A stretch of DNA of 64,000 nt, taken from positions 1,054,001 to 1,118,000 of the forward strand of contig CM036753.1 in assembly GCA_020796225.1 (NCBI GenBank), given 5' to 3'. The stretch is from Arion vulgaris. Lineage: Eukaryota; Mollusca; Gastropoda; Stylommatophora; Arionidae. Under the pieces are notes generated by a model. The model ran no database searches and was not told where the DNA came from. It saw only the letters and a program-made list of their open reading frames with translations. The translations under genes were made by a program, and so were the position numbers. Of this stretch, positions 1 through 10,300 are shown piece by piece (the first letter of the stretch is position 1; every line of letters begins with the position of its first letter).

Positions 1-671
1 AAGGCGGTTTCGGAGATACAGATCCACAGAGGATCAAGTAACCTACATTGTCCAGGGAATCGAGGACGGTTTCCAAGAAAAGAAACAGACACTGGCGGTC
101 TTGGTAGATATGGAGAAGGCTTTTGACACAGTCTGGAAAGAAGGATTAAGGCTAAAACTGCTCACCCTCGGCGTAAAGGGAAGAATGTACAATTGGCTCG
201 ATAGATACCTAGAGAACAGAACAGCAAGGGTTCAGGTTCAGGGTACAAAAGTATGAAAGCCACACTGGAGCAAGGAGTCCCCCAAGGAGGAGTGCTCTAC
301 CGACTCTCTTTCTAGTCTTCGTAAATGACATTGCAACATGCCTCCCAGAACGAGTTCACTCGGCCATGTATGCCGACGACTTGGCAATATGGGCGAGAGA
401 AGAGTCAATGCCCACAGCAGAAAATCGACTGCAAGCTACATTAAATAACCTTGAAGTGTGGTCAGCAAAGTGGAATATGAAAATAAACCCTTCAAAGACC
501 ACTTACACGGTGTTCTCCCAGAATAACAAGGATTACAAGATAACGCTTAAAGTCAATGGGCAGAACCTTCCAGAAAATAAAACCCCAACGTACCTAGGAG
601 TCACACTCGACAGAAAGCTGACTTGGTGCACCAGATCGAAAATGCTACGGCAAAAGCGAGACATAGGCTAA
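1..671 (+). pseudogene. Reverse transcriptase domain, broken
   Basis: Translation in shifting frames gives the RT palm: a segment with DMEKAFDTVW (first catalytic Asp, about position 110-140), then QGVPQGG (about 270-290), then YADDLAIW at 369-392 (the catalytic Asp pair). A stop follows GTKV near 255 and the frame shifts again near 295 and near 625-640. All RT landmarks are present in order, so the breaks are recent or are sequencing indels. The 5' portion with the endonuclease lies left of the window. Confidence 0.88.
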
Positions 672-2047
672 CAATGATGCGTAAACTCGCAGGTTCCATA
701 TGGGGAGCAAACACCAGAATTCTCAAGAGACTTTACTCTGGTAGAGTGCGACCAGTCCTAGAGTACGGTATGGCAGCGTGGAGCAATGCATCGAACAAGC
801 AGTTTGCAAAAGTGAGCAGCAGTCAAAACCGGGCCCTACGCATTATCACTGGAGCCATAAGGTCCACGCCCATCAAGGCGATGGAGACCATCACAGGCAT
901 CCAACCAATGACTGACCGTAGGGACAAGAAAGTAGTAGTACTTGCGGAAAAACTCAAACGGCTCGAATCGCATCCAATGCATGAAAGAATGTTTCAATCA
1001 GGAAAGTGGAGAATACAGAGATCTAACTTCGTTAGAATCTCTAACGCACTGACCACAGACCATCCAGTCCTGTCCAAATGCACAGCCAAACCAATCCCAG
1101 CAATCGACAAGTGCCCGCCATGGAAAACGAAAATGCCAGAATTAAGGGAATCAATCCCAGGCATAATGGGCAAAAGGGATCAAACGAACCTCGACAGAAA
1201 AACTGCAGCAGAAGAGCACATAGAATCAGAGTACCCTGAAGGTGAGTGGACGCACGTCTACACGGACGGATCAGCAAATAACGCAATAAGCGACGGCGGA
1301 GGAGGAATAGTGCTGAAAATCTCCAAGAAAGTCACGGTCAAGAAAGCGATTGCAACTGGCAAATACTCGAATAACTACCGAGCTGAGGCAGAGGCAATCA
1401 AAAAGGCGGCCGAAATGATCTTGAAGAGAAGAAACACTACACGCAACAAGGTCGTGATATTCACCGATGCTCTATCGGTCATCACGGCACTCAAATGCGT
1501 CGGCAAAACTGAGATGAATGAGCTCAAAACGTCCCTCGCTGAACTAACGAGTTCACTCAAACGCACTGTCATCCAGTGGATACCGTCACACTGCAACATT
1601 AGGAGAAACGAAGCGGCCGACAAGCTAGCCAAAGAGGGCGGGCGACTGCCCCAGACTGATCTCGAGATCAGCTATGAGGAAGTCAAAACAACCATCGGTT
1701 CGCACTATCGAAGCAAGTGGGCAAAAGACCACCCGCAGTACACAGACAGTGACGGATACTATGGTCTCTCGCGCAGTGAACAAGTTACCATATTTCGCCT
1801 CCGTACCGGCCACAACAAGCTCAGAGCCCACATGTTCCATAAATTTAAAATTGGCACAACTAGCCTGTGCCCATGCAATATGGCAGACATGACGGCAGAA
1901 CACGTCTTGCAGGACTGTCCACGGTTGGCAGGTATACGAAAAGAGTACTGGCCACAACACACAGAGCTTCACGAAAAGCTGTACGGAGGAACGGAGTCCC
2001 AAAAAACAACAGTGAAATTCATGATAGAAGTTGGTCCATCAGGCTAG
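623..2047 (+). CDS. RNase H and C-terminal region of I-like retroelement
   Basis: This 474-codon open frame starts inside the RT thumb (KLAGSIWGANTRILKRLYSG, EYGMAAWSNAS), so it is the downstream half of a polyprotein and not a gene with its own start. RNase H is complete: YTDGSANN (about residues 214-221), the Glu in NYRAEAEA (about 252-258), the Asp in IFTDALS (about 280-286), and the final Asp in NEAADKLAKEGG. It ends with a region containing CPCNMADMTAEHVLQDCP, a Cys/His pattern usual at the end of such ORFs. The RNase H would remove RNA from the RNA:DNA hybrid during reverse transcription. Open frame of this length in an otherwise broken element is notable. Confidence 0.9.
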   Translation: MVHQIENATAKARHRLTMMRKLAGSIWGANTRILKRLYSGRVRPVLEYGMAAWSNASNKQFAKVSSSQNRALRIITGAIRSTPIKAMETITGIQPMTDRRDKKVVVLAEKLKRLESHPMHERMFQSGKWRIQRSNFVRISNALTTDHPVLSKCTAKPIPAIDKCPPWKTKMPELRESIPGIMGKRDQTNLDRKTAAEEHIESEYPEGEWTHVYTDGSANNAISDGGGGIVLKISKKVTVKKAIATGKYSNNYRAEAEAIKKAAEMILKRRNTTRNKVVIFTDALSVITALKCVGKTEMNELKTSLAELTSSLKRTVIQWIPSHCNIRRNEAADKLAKEGGRLPQTDLEISYEEVKTTIGSHYRSKWAKDHPQYTDSDGYYGLSRSEQVTIFRLRTGHNKLRAHMFHKFKIGTTSLCPCNMADMTAEHVLQDCPRLAGIRKEYWPQHTELHEKLYGGTESQKTTVKFMIEVGPSG

Positions 2048-2057
2048 GCTGGGAACG

Positions 2058-2079
2058 CAAAGAAGAAGAAGAAGAATAA
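2058..2079 (+). repeat. GAA-rich 3' tail of I-like element
   Basis: A short run of (GAA)n just after the ORF stop. The same type of tail follows the ORF of the third copy at 38,081-38,094. Simple-repeat tails rather than poly(A) are known for I-like elements. Confidence 0.75.
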
Positions 2080-2594
2080 GAATTTCGTTGATGTGGTCTG
2101 ATCCAGCTTCATTGAAGATATGTACTGTGGCTTAGTTGTGAATATCTGGATCAAATGGCTAAATTGCTTTTACTAGTACAGGACATCGACAGAGGAAGAC
2201 ATTCAAGCTAGTTTAATCAATAGAATATATGTGCGCAGTCCCAGTCTATAATATGTTTTTTTCCGTGCACAGGGAAAATGCAGGGTAAACACTTGCAAAT
2301 TGTCAAGCAAGTACCGACATGCGCCCCGAAACGGCTGAGAATACTCCTACTGAGGATCAACTCACCGTGGATAGAAAAGTAAAGCCGATAATGTAATGGA
2401 TTCACCCAAACATTGACTAAGGACAATATTTTTCGAACGCCGATCATCATACACAGAGTGATATGACGTCCAAGCACCATGGCTGAGATCAGAGATGATC
2501 GTAAAGGTGTAGATCCTGGCCCAAATATACAGCAGAATTGATCGTACCCTAGGGCGAGCTGCCCTAGTAAATAAACAGCTGGTTGAAACCGAAC
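2080..2594. other. Unassigned stretch
   Basis: No protein similarity is visible on either strand. Long - strand reading frames here (for example 2,217-2,651) overlap the dispersed repeat next door and show no recognisable domain. Confidence 0.5.
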
Positions 2595-2692
2595 ACACCA
2601 CCAAAAGATAAGCACCTGAGCTCCAATTGGTACTGAAGGTTGGTCGTACACTCGTTCTTGGCGTCTGGCTGTTTATATATCACACTGGAATG
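2595..2692 (-). repeat. Dispersed repeat family R1, copy 1
   Basis: Reverse complement reads TTCAGTACCAATTGGAGCTC, then GGTGCTTATC, then GGTGTGTTCGGTTTCAAC. It is flanked by GATATATAAACAGCC as in the copy at 34,330. Other copies: 5,456-5,560 (+), 13,690-13,850 (-) and 34,330-34,520 (+). Non-coding; class unknown. Confidence 0.7.
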
Positions 2693-3189
2693 ATAAAAAC
2701 ACCCGTAAAGAACGTTCGCTAGTAATAGTAGTAGTATTCAAGCTAGTATCGCAGTCAGTATCCTCTTCGTGTCCCCTTTCACACATATGAATTCCAAAAG
2801 AGATTCCCATAGTTACCGCTCTGCTGCCTTTCTATCATTTGTTTCCCACGCCATTCCACAACCCTTCAACATACACTATCTCCATGTTTCCCTTGGACGT
2901 TCAATTCTTCTCTTTCCATCCGTTGTTAATCGAAGAGCTGTCCTAGTCGCTACCGCTATTGGCATACGTGCTACATCTAAAATCCATCTTCATCTTAAAT
3001 GGGGTCTCAAATGTTGCACAGATTGTTTGTTTTATAAACACTTCATCTGCGATCGTATTTGGCTAGAAAAAAGCTGACGAAAATATTGCTACAACCACAG
3101 ACCGAAGTGTTTTTCGTTATATTTAGTCGTGTATACATTATAAAAACAGATTTCTGAATATGTAATCTGTTATTCTTTTTTTTTCCAAC
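2693..3189. other. Unassigned stretch
   Basis: No recognised gene or repeat. A 102-codon frame at 2,769-3,077 (+) resembles nothing I know. Confidence 0.5.
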
Positions 3190-3385
3190 GCTCCATATCG
3201 ATCACTTATTAAATCACTCTTTGTAATTTGTATGTGATCTGAGCCTAAGAGCGACTGTATGTTGTGTCAGTTATGTGCTTACAAGTAAGCCAGCACATCC
3301 GATTTCTGCGATTCTTTTTATTTACGGGGGCTGCTACTCTAGGCCCCTACGTCAGTCGCCTCTACTGACATGCCTATTAGGTCGC
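3190..3385 (-). repeat. Dispersed repeat family R2, copy 1
   Basis: On the - strand this reads through GAGGCGACTGACGTAGGGGC, then AGAAATCGGATGTGCTGGC, then TAGGCTCAGATCACATAC. The same string of blocks recurs at 29,815-30,030 (+), 32,030-32,220 (+, diverged) and 35,925-36,110 (-), with a fragment at 7,045-7,110 (-). A GTCGTAAGAGGCGACT-like block at the 5' end is a common ingredient of invertebrate non-autonomous repeats. The class (SINE or LINE 3' end) is not resolved. Confidence 0.65.
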
Positions 3386-3389
3386 TGTA

Positions 3390-3415
3390 TTATGTTATGT
3401 TATGTTATGTTATGC
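3390..3415 (-). repeat. Pentanucleotide tail (CATAA)n of RNase H element
   Basis: Four tandem TTATG units on the + strand, i.e. (CATAA)n on the - strand, lie downstream of the - strand RNase H relic. A comparable (CTAAA)n tail ends the related copy at 52,436-53,339. This suggests that the family ends in short pentamer repeats. Confidence 0.6.
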
Positions 3416-3518
3416 GATCGACGTCATGGCACATTGGCATTCCCATTCGTGCTCTGTCCTCCACTGCAGCAGTCATCGCAAACTCCATCTGCTCACAGTG
3501 CCCATGAGAAGTTGATTA

Positions 3519-4362
3519 CTATATCTTCTCTCTACCACGAAGACAACACTGTCTGGCATGTCCAAACTTAACGCCTAATTCTCGAACTCGTTCCAGTGTC
3601 TGAAACCCGCCCATGTCACACAATTGAGAGCGTACCGCATTGATGATATCGGCTCTGTCCATAATTCTGCCCACTTGAGTCGGGGCACTGTTTGCAAGAG
3701 AGTCAGCACGCTCGTTACCCGCACTCCAGCATGTCCAGGCGTGTACAGCCAAGTCATTTCTTGAGATGTGATCTCCGAATGATGTCCACCCATTCCACAC
3801 GCAGACTTCCAGATTCAATCAGTTGAAGCATATTCATCGAGTCTGATATGATGATCGTATGGGTAACCTGTTGCTCAACCACCCATGACAGAGCCCAGGA
3901 GGCAGCAGTGATCGCCATAGTCATGCTCGATGTCGTTGTCTCAAAAGCCCCGCAGCCCTCATGAAGTGTGCGACCATTTCGTTGTGCTGAGTAAGCCCAC
4001 GATGATCTGGTGCCACGTTTGACAGAGCCATCGGTGTAGAAAATGATATCACCTGGATGGGAGTGCTGATCCACGAGTGCAAGAATTTCGCATTGACGAC
4101 GCCCAGGCCCATTTCTACAGCGGCGTCCAAGTGTGCTGATAACCCTGGCGTAAGCAGTCATATCCTCTGATATAGGCATCCATTCGTCACCGTGCCTCAG
4201 CTCATCTAAAGTACAGACCTGTTTTATAACATCCTCTGCCTCGGCCCTCCAGGATCGACCTCTCTTCAATCGCTTGCCCTTGTTCTCATTTATGGAGGTC
4301 GCTGGTATTACTATTCTTTGTTCCCCTTGCGAGCTCCCGCAACATCCGAATGATTCGTTCAA
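3519..4362 (-). pseudogene. RNase H end of a non-LTR element (family H2), broken
   Basis: Two - strand frames (4,362-3,754 and 3,818-3,519), joined by a frame break near 3,790, give a basic N-terminal segment (KGKRLKRGRSW), then an RNase H fold: IIFYTDGSVKRG, TTSSMTMA, IIISDSMNMLQ, and after the shift GNERADSLAN and MDRADIINAV. The position normally occupied by the catalytic Glu (MEI in the sister copy at 52,800) is Ala here (SMTMAITA), so this copy would be catalytically dead even if the frame were intact. Sister copies: 7,700-7,900, 52,436-53,339, 58,790-59,180. No RT is attached in any of them in this window. Confidence 0.85.
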
Positions 4363-4387
4363 TTTCAGACCTTCACGTTGATGCTAG

Positions 4388-4564
4388 TGACAATGAACAT
4401 AACCAGTTCTCTACTGTCGACATTTTTCTAAAATGTGTAGCTGCAGAAGTTCTCTACTGTCGACATTTTTCTAAAATGTGTAGCTGCAGAAGTTCTCTAC
4501 TGTCGACATTTTTCTAAAATGTGTAGCTGCAGAAGATAGCCATCTATTTCTATATTCATTGTCA
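4388..4564. mobile_element. Possible miniature element around three hairpin repeats
   Basis: The segment is bracketed by TGACAATGAACATA at 4,388-4,401 and TATATTCATTGTCA at 4,551-4,564, an inverted pair with one mismatch. Between them lie three 43-bp direct repeats. No target duplication is evident, so a MITE is only a possibility. Confidence 0.4.
4406..4534. repeat. 43-bp tandem repeat, 3 copies, each with a palindrome
   Basis: Units start at 4,406, 4,449 and 4,492 and are essentially identical. Each contains ACATTTTTCTAAAATGT, a perfect 7-bp inverted repeat with a 3-base loop, and GTCGAC. The near identity points to a recent triplication. Confidence 0.95.
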
Positions 4565-4839
4565 TATATTTGGCAGGCGTGCAACAGGTGTTTACCAATT
4601 TTACGTAAATCAAATATTTTATTTATAATATTTTAACAGTCTAGAGTCAGATAAAATCATCTAAGTCTCGCTCTAGGGCTCTGTATTTTAAATGGGTGTT
4701 TTTATGCAAAATAATATGTCTTGCTCTAAGGCATTGTGTGTTATATGTGTGTTTGTGATTTATATGTGTGTTTGTATGCATATATATTCTGCAGCAGGTG
4801 TTGTTACAAGAAAGATGTTATTTTTAGTGTAGTTGCACT
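4565..4839. other. AT-rich unassigned stretch
   Basis: AT-rich with short TATATGTGTGTTTGT repeats near 4,740-4,775. No coding signal seen. Confidence 0.5.
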
Positions 4840-5095
4840 TTCTAGCCTGTGACGCCCCTGGCAACAAATGCACACCATTGTTCTCTGTTCTTTGCCGTCC
4901 TCTGTACTGTGTTACAACTGTGATTCCTTTCTTTCAGTTCTTGTTCTACTGTCCTCCTCCAGGTTATTCTGAGTCTTCCCCCTTTCTTGAATCTCTAGTG
5001 TCCATCTCAGTGAAGTTTTTCTGACATAGTCTCCGTGCATGTCACATGTCAGATCCATCTGCAGAATCTCTATTGGATTAAGGTGTTCATATTCT
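4840..5095 (-). pseudogene. Non-LTR element C-terminal fragment (WRRTVE type)
   Basis: The - strand, across frame breaks, gives TEMD..., then a WRRTVEQELKE-like segment and a following NREQWCAFVA-like segment. This is the usual end of a widespread LINE ORF2. Related ends occur at 18,250-18,450 (-) and 23,640-24,270 (+). Only the 3' end is present, as expected for 5' truncation. Confidence 0.6.
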
Positions 5096-5455
5096 CTTGC
5101 TGAGACTGTCTAAGTAGCTCATTCTTAGAGATATTATTTTTCCAGAACACGGTAAGTTTCTTACAGACAAGTTATATGAAAGGTGGAGAGTGGACAAATC
5201 TTGTTCTGTCATTCTCCAGCATTCTGTTCCGTACAATAAAGTTCATAGCACACAACTGCGGTTTTAGTTGCAAACTCACAGAAATTAGTAACTAGAATTA
5301 ATCTCGTAACTGTTGCATAACTGACACGACAGTGGATGATGAATCTAAACAACATTTCTCTATCGCGATCACCGCCCAGACCGATGTATCAGACCTCCCC
5401 ATAAATTCTATTAATGTAAAAATCTGATTCATGCAGCCTTAGCATTGGTGTTTTT
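5096..5455. other. Unassigned stretch
   Basis: No recognisable coding or repeat content. Confidence 0.5.
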
Positions 5456-5560
5456 TACGTCACATCTTCAGCACCATTTGGAGCTCTGGTGCTTATCCTT
5501 CGGCGATGTGTCCGGTTTCAACCAGCGTTTACTGGGTTCGCTCTCCGTTCTGTAGCCATC
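5456..5560 (+). repeat. Dispersed repeat family R1, copy 2
   Basis: Contains CACATCTTCAGCACCATTTG, GCTCTGGTGCTTATCCTTCG and CCAGCGTTTACTGGGTTCGC, matching the - strand copy at 13,690-13,850 almost throughout. Confidence 0.75.
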
Positions 5561-6136
5561 TAGTGTTTTCTACGGTGTGGAGTAGCTAGCCCCACCTTCA
5601 ACCTCCTTAGTGGTTTTCTACGATATGCGTGGCATGTAACAGTGATTCTATTCGTTACACCCCAATTTAGACCCCGGTAATCACTCGGGCGTAAACAACA
5701 TGTCAATGCGTCTAGAATAAGAGGTTGTGCGAGCAAGATTGAAGCTATGAGAACCATCAGCGTAGATACCTGATCTCTGCTCAGACTGAATAACCTATAG
5801 TACCATGACATTGGTTCTGAAACTAGTAAATCGGTATGTCAGAACACCGATTTAGTCAGCTGGACTTTTTAAAACTACCATACTTTGCATTTCGGTATTT
5901 AGTTGTGAAGTTAATATAATACTCGCTCTCAGGCAGTTAGAGAAGAGGACCGTCGATCTCAATTGTTGCGCCTGTGGATCAGGAAAATGGTTTTCAACCG
6001 CGTACGTAAGAATAAATTGTGGAAAATATATCAAGCAATGGAGTTTACGAACTCTTAATTAATGTAATCAAAAGTCTCTACTTTAAACAGCCAGTGAGCA
6101 ATTAGAATACACACTGACTTTCAGAATAAATATGGA
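5561..6136. other. Unassigned stretch
   Basis: Follows R1 copy 2; frames at 5,560-5,811 (-) and 5,852-6,034 (-) show no known domain. Confidence 0.5.
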
Positions 6137-6235
6137 TCGGGAGAAAGACAAGGATTCGCACTATCACCGCTGTTGTTCATCACGTATGTCGACCAAATCA
6201 GTAAAATAGCTGACATTAGTGAAGGGGATAGTTCT
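6137..6235 (+). pseudogene. Reverse transcriptase motif fragment
   Basis: Translates as GERQGFALSPLLFITYVDQI, the RT block that precedes the YxDD box in LINEs (RQGxxLSPLLF). It is too short to assign a clade. It ends at a short unique stretch and a GATT microsatellite. Confidence 0.7.
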
Positions 6236-6253
6236 AAGGAACTTCTAAGTGGG

Positions 6254-6282
6254 TTGATTGATTGATTGATTGATTGATTGAT
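6254..6282. repeat. (TTGA)n microsatellite
   Basis: About seven perfect tetranucleotide units. Confidence 0.95.
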
Positions 6283-6469
6283 AGGATCGTCATCATTGCA
6301 CTTCGATGAGTGAAGATACATGTGCTCCGATCTTTTTCTTACGCAGGAAGATCTCAAAGACAGTGCACGAACTCCGTAGCACCGACGAGGTCCCTGATTT
6401 AATTTTGAAGATGGTGAACATATTTTGTAGGAATGTTATTTTTAATCTTTCTATTTAATTTTGCCCGGG

Positions 6470-6640
6470 CTGCGGCTTTCCAGCCTGCTCTTTTCGATTT
6501 TGAACTCCAGGTTCTTTTACGTGCTCAAATTGAACACGGGACCTATATTTTATTGTCCGTCTCCGATAGAACTAGGAACTCAATCTCCCTTACACTGAGA
6601 TCAAGGATCTCTGAAAAAATGTCCAGATAGCTCCTCGTGG
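6470..6640 (+). repeat. Dispersed repeat family R3, copy 1
   Basis: The segment TTTTACGTGCTCAAATTGAA ... TAGGAACTCAATC is shared with 22,480-22,600. Non-coding, class unknown. Confidence 0.55.
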
Positions 6641-6649
6641 AAGCGAACC

Positions 6650-7044
6650 GCATATCTTTGGAACAAGAGGTTAATTTGATTTCTTTTATCGACGATCAAC
6701 TTCTTGTATTATCAACAGGAGAACAGTAGCAACAGTACATTCTTCTTTTTCTTCTGTGTGTTCGTTCTTGTCAATCAAATTAACTACGCTTTGTGACAGC
6801 AATTCCAGTTAACAGATCTCTTCTTCTTGGTTCCTGCTACATCAAGCAATTGTTTAACCACTCTTTCTATCTGTATGTCGTTTATTCCTTAGCTCGTACG
6901 TTCAGTGTGCTAGTTAGCGTCTATAGACCCTTAGACAACACATTCGGTTTCTTGTACTTTCTTATTCATGTTCGCTTACTTAACACAGATGGCATTGACT
7001 GAAAGAGTAATTTGTTTGTATTGGCACTTGTAGCTCTGAAGTGA
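6650..7044. other. Unassigned stretch
   Basis: No recognised gene. A frame at 6,793-7,002 (+) has no recognisable motif. Confidence 0.5.
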
Positions 7045-7110
7045 CCACTTTTCAACAACACATTGTGATTTGTATATGATCAGAGCCAAATAGCACATAA
7101 TGTTGTTTAG
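7045..7110 (-). repeat. Dispersed repeat family R2, fragment
   Basis: Short match to the R2 block GGCTCAGATCACATACAAAT (here with a few changes). Confidence 0.5.
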
Positions 7111-7699
7111 ACGAGGCGAAACTGATCAGTACACTGAGCATGCTCATTCTGTTTGGACACATCTCTTTCATTGTCACAGTGAATTAAGGGTTTTCACTCT
7201 GTATTATTTTCCTGATTTTAGCATAACGACTGCAGAGGCGGAGCATATGGTCTATGAGAAACATTCTGAAGAACTGTCAAAGTTCTGCTCAAGATAAGCT
7301 ATTGAGTGATGCTGATTATTTTCATGAAGGATCGGGAACGGTGGACACAGGATAAGTATATTTATAACAACAGTATTGCCAAGATAAGTTAACTAGGCAT
7401 GATTTCCACAACAGAACATTGTTGCCCTTATTATCGGAACTAATACCTTGGACTCTTGCATGGTTTATGTGCCAGTAATCGTTATGTGACTTCGTGCTGG
7501 CGCATCCATTCTGAGATAAAATCTGTCTCTTGTGTGGATGCATCGCATACCATTTAATAGGTAGCTCCACTTCGATTCCTACAAGCGTTGTCAGACTACA
7601 GTGCAGCAATCTGTTTCCAAGGCCACTGGGAAGTAAGGTCTTGAACAGTATAAGTTCACTGATCCTGACAATATTTTGTCCTTTCATTTTCATGCGCCC
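7111..7699. other. Unassigned stretch
   Basis: Overlapping frames on both strands at 7,322-7,952, but only the part from 7,700 resembles a known protein. Confidence 0.5.
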
Positions 7700-7900
7700 C
7701 TTGCCTCCAGTTAACAGTGTAGTTGATTCTAAGTCTTGCTTTAAAAAGATCCAAAAAAGACCGTGTGAGTGGATGTTGTCTGTTGAAGTTTCTAACCTCC
7801 AGAGACTTACGTGGATTTACTTTCTGAGCTTGGATCTTTACGGCAATAAGACAGCGGACATGCTTGCATCAACAGCACTGATTGTCAGAGAGTTGAAGAT
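7700..7900 (+). pseudogene. RNase H relic, family H2
   Basis: Reads VDSKSCFKKIQKRP..., LQRLTWIYF and GNKTADMLASTA. These align with the (T)DSMNLLQ, LQRLLWIY and GNERADRLA blocks of the H2 RNase H. The loop that normally reads PGHAGV is replaced by LSLDL. Heavily decayed. Confidence 0.65.
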
Positions 7901-8279
7901 GGATGGGGAGGGGGATGTATTCCATCTCTTCACGGCTGCCAGTTGGATGTAGTAGACACTAAAATAGATGTTGAATAGATCCAGCAGTTAAGTGGATCCC
8001 GTTGTACAAGTAGAATTGGGTGATGATAAAGTGAGAAGTATGTTTAACCAGCAGCCCTTGAAACGATCAGATAAATGACTCTCAGACATCTGTTTGGAAG
8101 ATTGAGCACCTTATAGGTGTAAAATTTGGACGTACATCACCACATAGATTTTATAACACCTATAGTTCAGTAGTTTGCCATTGCTTTGAACGGTTAGGTC
8201 TATTTTACCTTTTGTAAAATCCACGGAAACGAATTCCAAATAGACCGAAAAATAGAAAAAGGGTGGAGTACTGACACTT

Positions 8280-8687
8280 GTGAGAAACAACATCACCACA
8301 TGTCAGTTTGAGGAGTACATGGAGGGTGCAGAATATCAGATGCTGCATCTTAGGACGGCAAGTATAGAGTTTCACTTAATCAACTACTACTGTCCAAGTG
8401 ACCGCCCACTGGCACTAGTCACAATTCCAACAAAGGAAAGACTCATAGTGTGCGGGGACTTCAATAGTCACTCACAGAGCTGGGGGTATGATCACATGGA
8501 CAGTAGGGGCGAGGAGTTTGAAACTGGCAGGATGACAACAACTAATCCTTGTCAATCAGCCCAAAGATCAGCCAACCTTCTACTCCAGATCATGGCACAC
8601 GACCTCTACACCAGACTTGGCATTCCACTCCTCAGACCTGGAGTGGAACATTACACGTGTTGTTGGGAAACAGCTAGAAGGCAATGA
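8280..8687 (+). pseudogene. APE-type endonuclease, C-terminal half
   Basis: Contains VRNNIT, AEYQMLHLRT, NYYCPSDRPL, CGDFNSHSQSWGYDHMDSRGEE. The GDFNSH block is the catalytic Asp/Asn motif of LINE AP endonucleases. The expected SDHRPV end is present just beyond in another frame (8,680-8,705, DHRPVFLTV). The N-terminal half is missing, so the element is 5'-truncated here. The enzyme would nick target DNA to prime reverse transcription. Confidence 0.88.
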
Positions 8688-8699
8688 CCATCGGCCAGT

Positions 8700-9174
8700 C
8701 TTTCTCACTGTTGAAAATCAACTCATCAGGGAGAGCAGCACTCTATCTAGGTGAAATTACAAGAAGGCAGATTGGACAATGTATAAGCATCACACAAGTA
8801 CACTGACACTAGGTCTATCCACTGACAAGGACATCAACAAGGTAGTTGATGACTTCAGCCGATGCATAAAACAGGCTGTCTATGAAATAATTTCTAGGGG
8901 GGCCTGAAAGCACTACACGCCTTACTGGAGCAGTGAATTGAACTACTGCACAATAATGTAGAAATTTCACGAAAGCAGGCAGAGACCACTCCATGCCAAG
9001 AACACCACAACAAATATCAGCATGCCAAGGCTATATTTCAAAGGGCCAAGCTGCATGCCAGGCGGAGGAGCTAAAAGGAAAACAGAGTCCAAATTTTGGG
9101 AAAGAGATACCAGGAAGCTGTAGCTTGGTAAAACAATTTAATGATGAAGGTACAGGGAAAAATCAAACATTGCA
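8700..9174 (+). pseudogene. Linker between endonuclease and RT, decayed
   Basis: Fragments such as YKKADWTMYKHHTS and KPYWSSELN-like segments occur in shifting frames, as expected between endonuclease and RT in I-like elements. No usable open frame. Confidence 0.55.
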
Positions 9175-10300
9175 TTGAACAAAGATGAAAACATCCTCAC
9201 AGGAAAACAGGCAGCTGATCATTTTGCAGACTCCTTTGCTAAAGACAACAATATTGAAATTAGCACAACGAAACAGCGAGAGATTCGTGAGAAAAAGCAA
9301 AATGTAGAGCAAGACGAAACAATACCTGAAGTGATGAAGACCCCAATCACATTTAAAGAACTGGAACTGGCAATATCCAAATTAAAATTGAGAAAATCAC
9401 CAGGAGCTGATGGAGTGTCTAATGAAATGATTAAGAACTTGGGAACTGCAGCAAAAACAAAGCTACTGCAGATTTACAATAATTGTTGGATCTTGGGTCA
9501 AGTTCCACAGACATGGAGAGAAGCAATCATGATACCTCTCTCGAAACCTGGAAAAGATCATTCTTCTGCCTCCAGCTACCGACTGATCAGTCTTACAAGT
9601 TGTCTTTGCAAAACAATGGAACGTATAATCAATCTCCGACTGCAGTGGTATCTTGAAAGGAAAACATTTTGTGTCACAGCAGGCAGGTTTCATGCAGTGC
9701 TACTTACTGAAGACCAAGCAACGTACCTTTCTCGGGAGATTGAGGATGCGTTCCAAGATAAGAAACTGGTACTAGCGACATGCATAGATCCAGGAAAGCC
9801 TTTGACAAGGTTTGGAAAGAAGGACTGCTGAAGAAACTGAGAAATAGTAGAATAAAGGGTATGATGTACAGATGGATAAAAGAATACTTACATAACAGAA
9901 AAGCCAGAGTGCACCTAGATGGTCTCAAGAATAAAAAAGTTCAACTGCGTCATGGCGTCCCTCAAGGAGGAGTATTGTCCCCACACTTTCTTGATTTTCA
10001 TCAACGACCTGGTTGCTGAGTTACCACAGGGAGTAAAAGTTGCAATGACGCTGATGATCTGGTAATATGGTGCACAAATGAGTATGCAACAGTGGCCACC
10101 AAATTGATACAAAGAGCTGTAGATGCCTTAACCTCATGGGCAAACAGATAGTGTGTCAGCATCAACACAGATAAGTGCAGCACTACACTCTTCACTCTCT
10201 CTCCCAAATAAAAAGCTGGCACCATTAAAATAAATGGAGAACTGCTAAAAGAAGACAAGCAACCCACCTATCTCGGAGTTACATTCGATGATAGACTGAC
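9175..10300 (+). pseudogene. Reverse transcriptase domain, several frameshifts
   Basis: The first 218 codons give the finger region: KLRKSPGADGVSNEMI, WREAIMIPLSKPGKD, YRLISLTSCLCKTMERII. A break near 9,785 leads to KAFDKVWKEGLLKKL (first catalytic Asp), RHGVPQGGVLSP, then a further break and ADDLVIW near 10,044-10,065. The Tyr of the YADD box is lost at the break point. All RT blocks are in order, which argues for recent decay or sequence error. Confidence 0.9.

Larger units (their letters stand above)
1..2079 (+). mobile_element. I-like non-LTR retrotransposon, 5' end outside window
   Basis: The stretch encodes the second half of a non-LTR retrotransposon polyprotein: reverse transcriptase, then RNase H, then a short Cys/His-containing tail, ending in a GAA-rich 3' tail. 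The presence of an RNase H domain after RT places it with the I-like superfamily (I, Nimb and relatives); the exact clade is not determined. The RT part has several frame breaks, so this copy is not autonomous. Related copies lie at 8,278-11,838 and 37,060-38,095. Confidence 0.9.

Noticed and set aside
2217..2651. 144-codon - strand ORF with hydrophobic residues
   Set aside because: Overlaps dispersed repeat R1, whose other copies do not preserve the frame.
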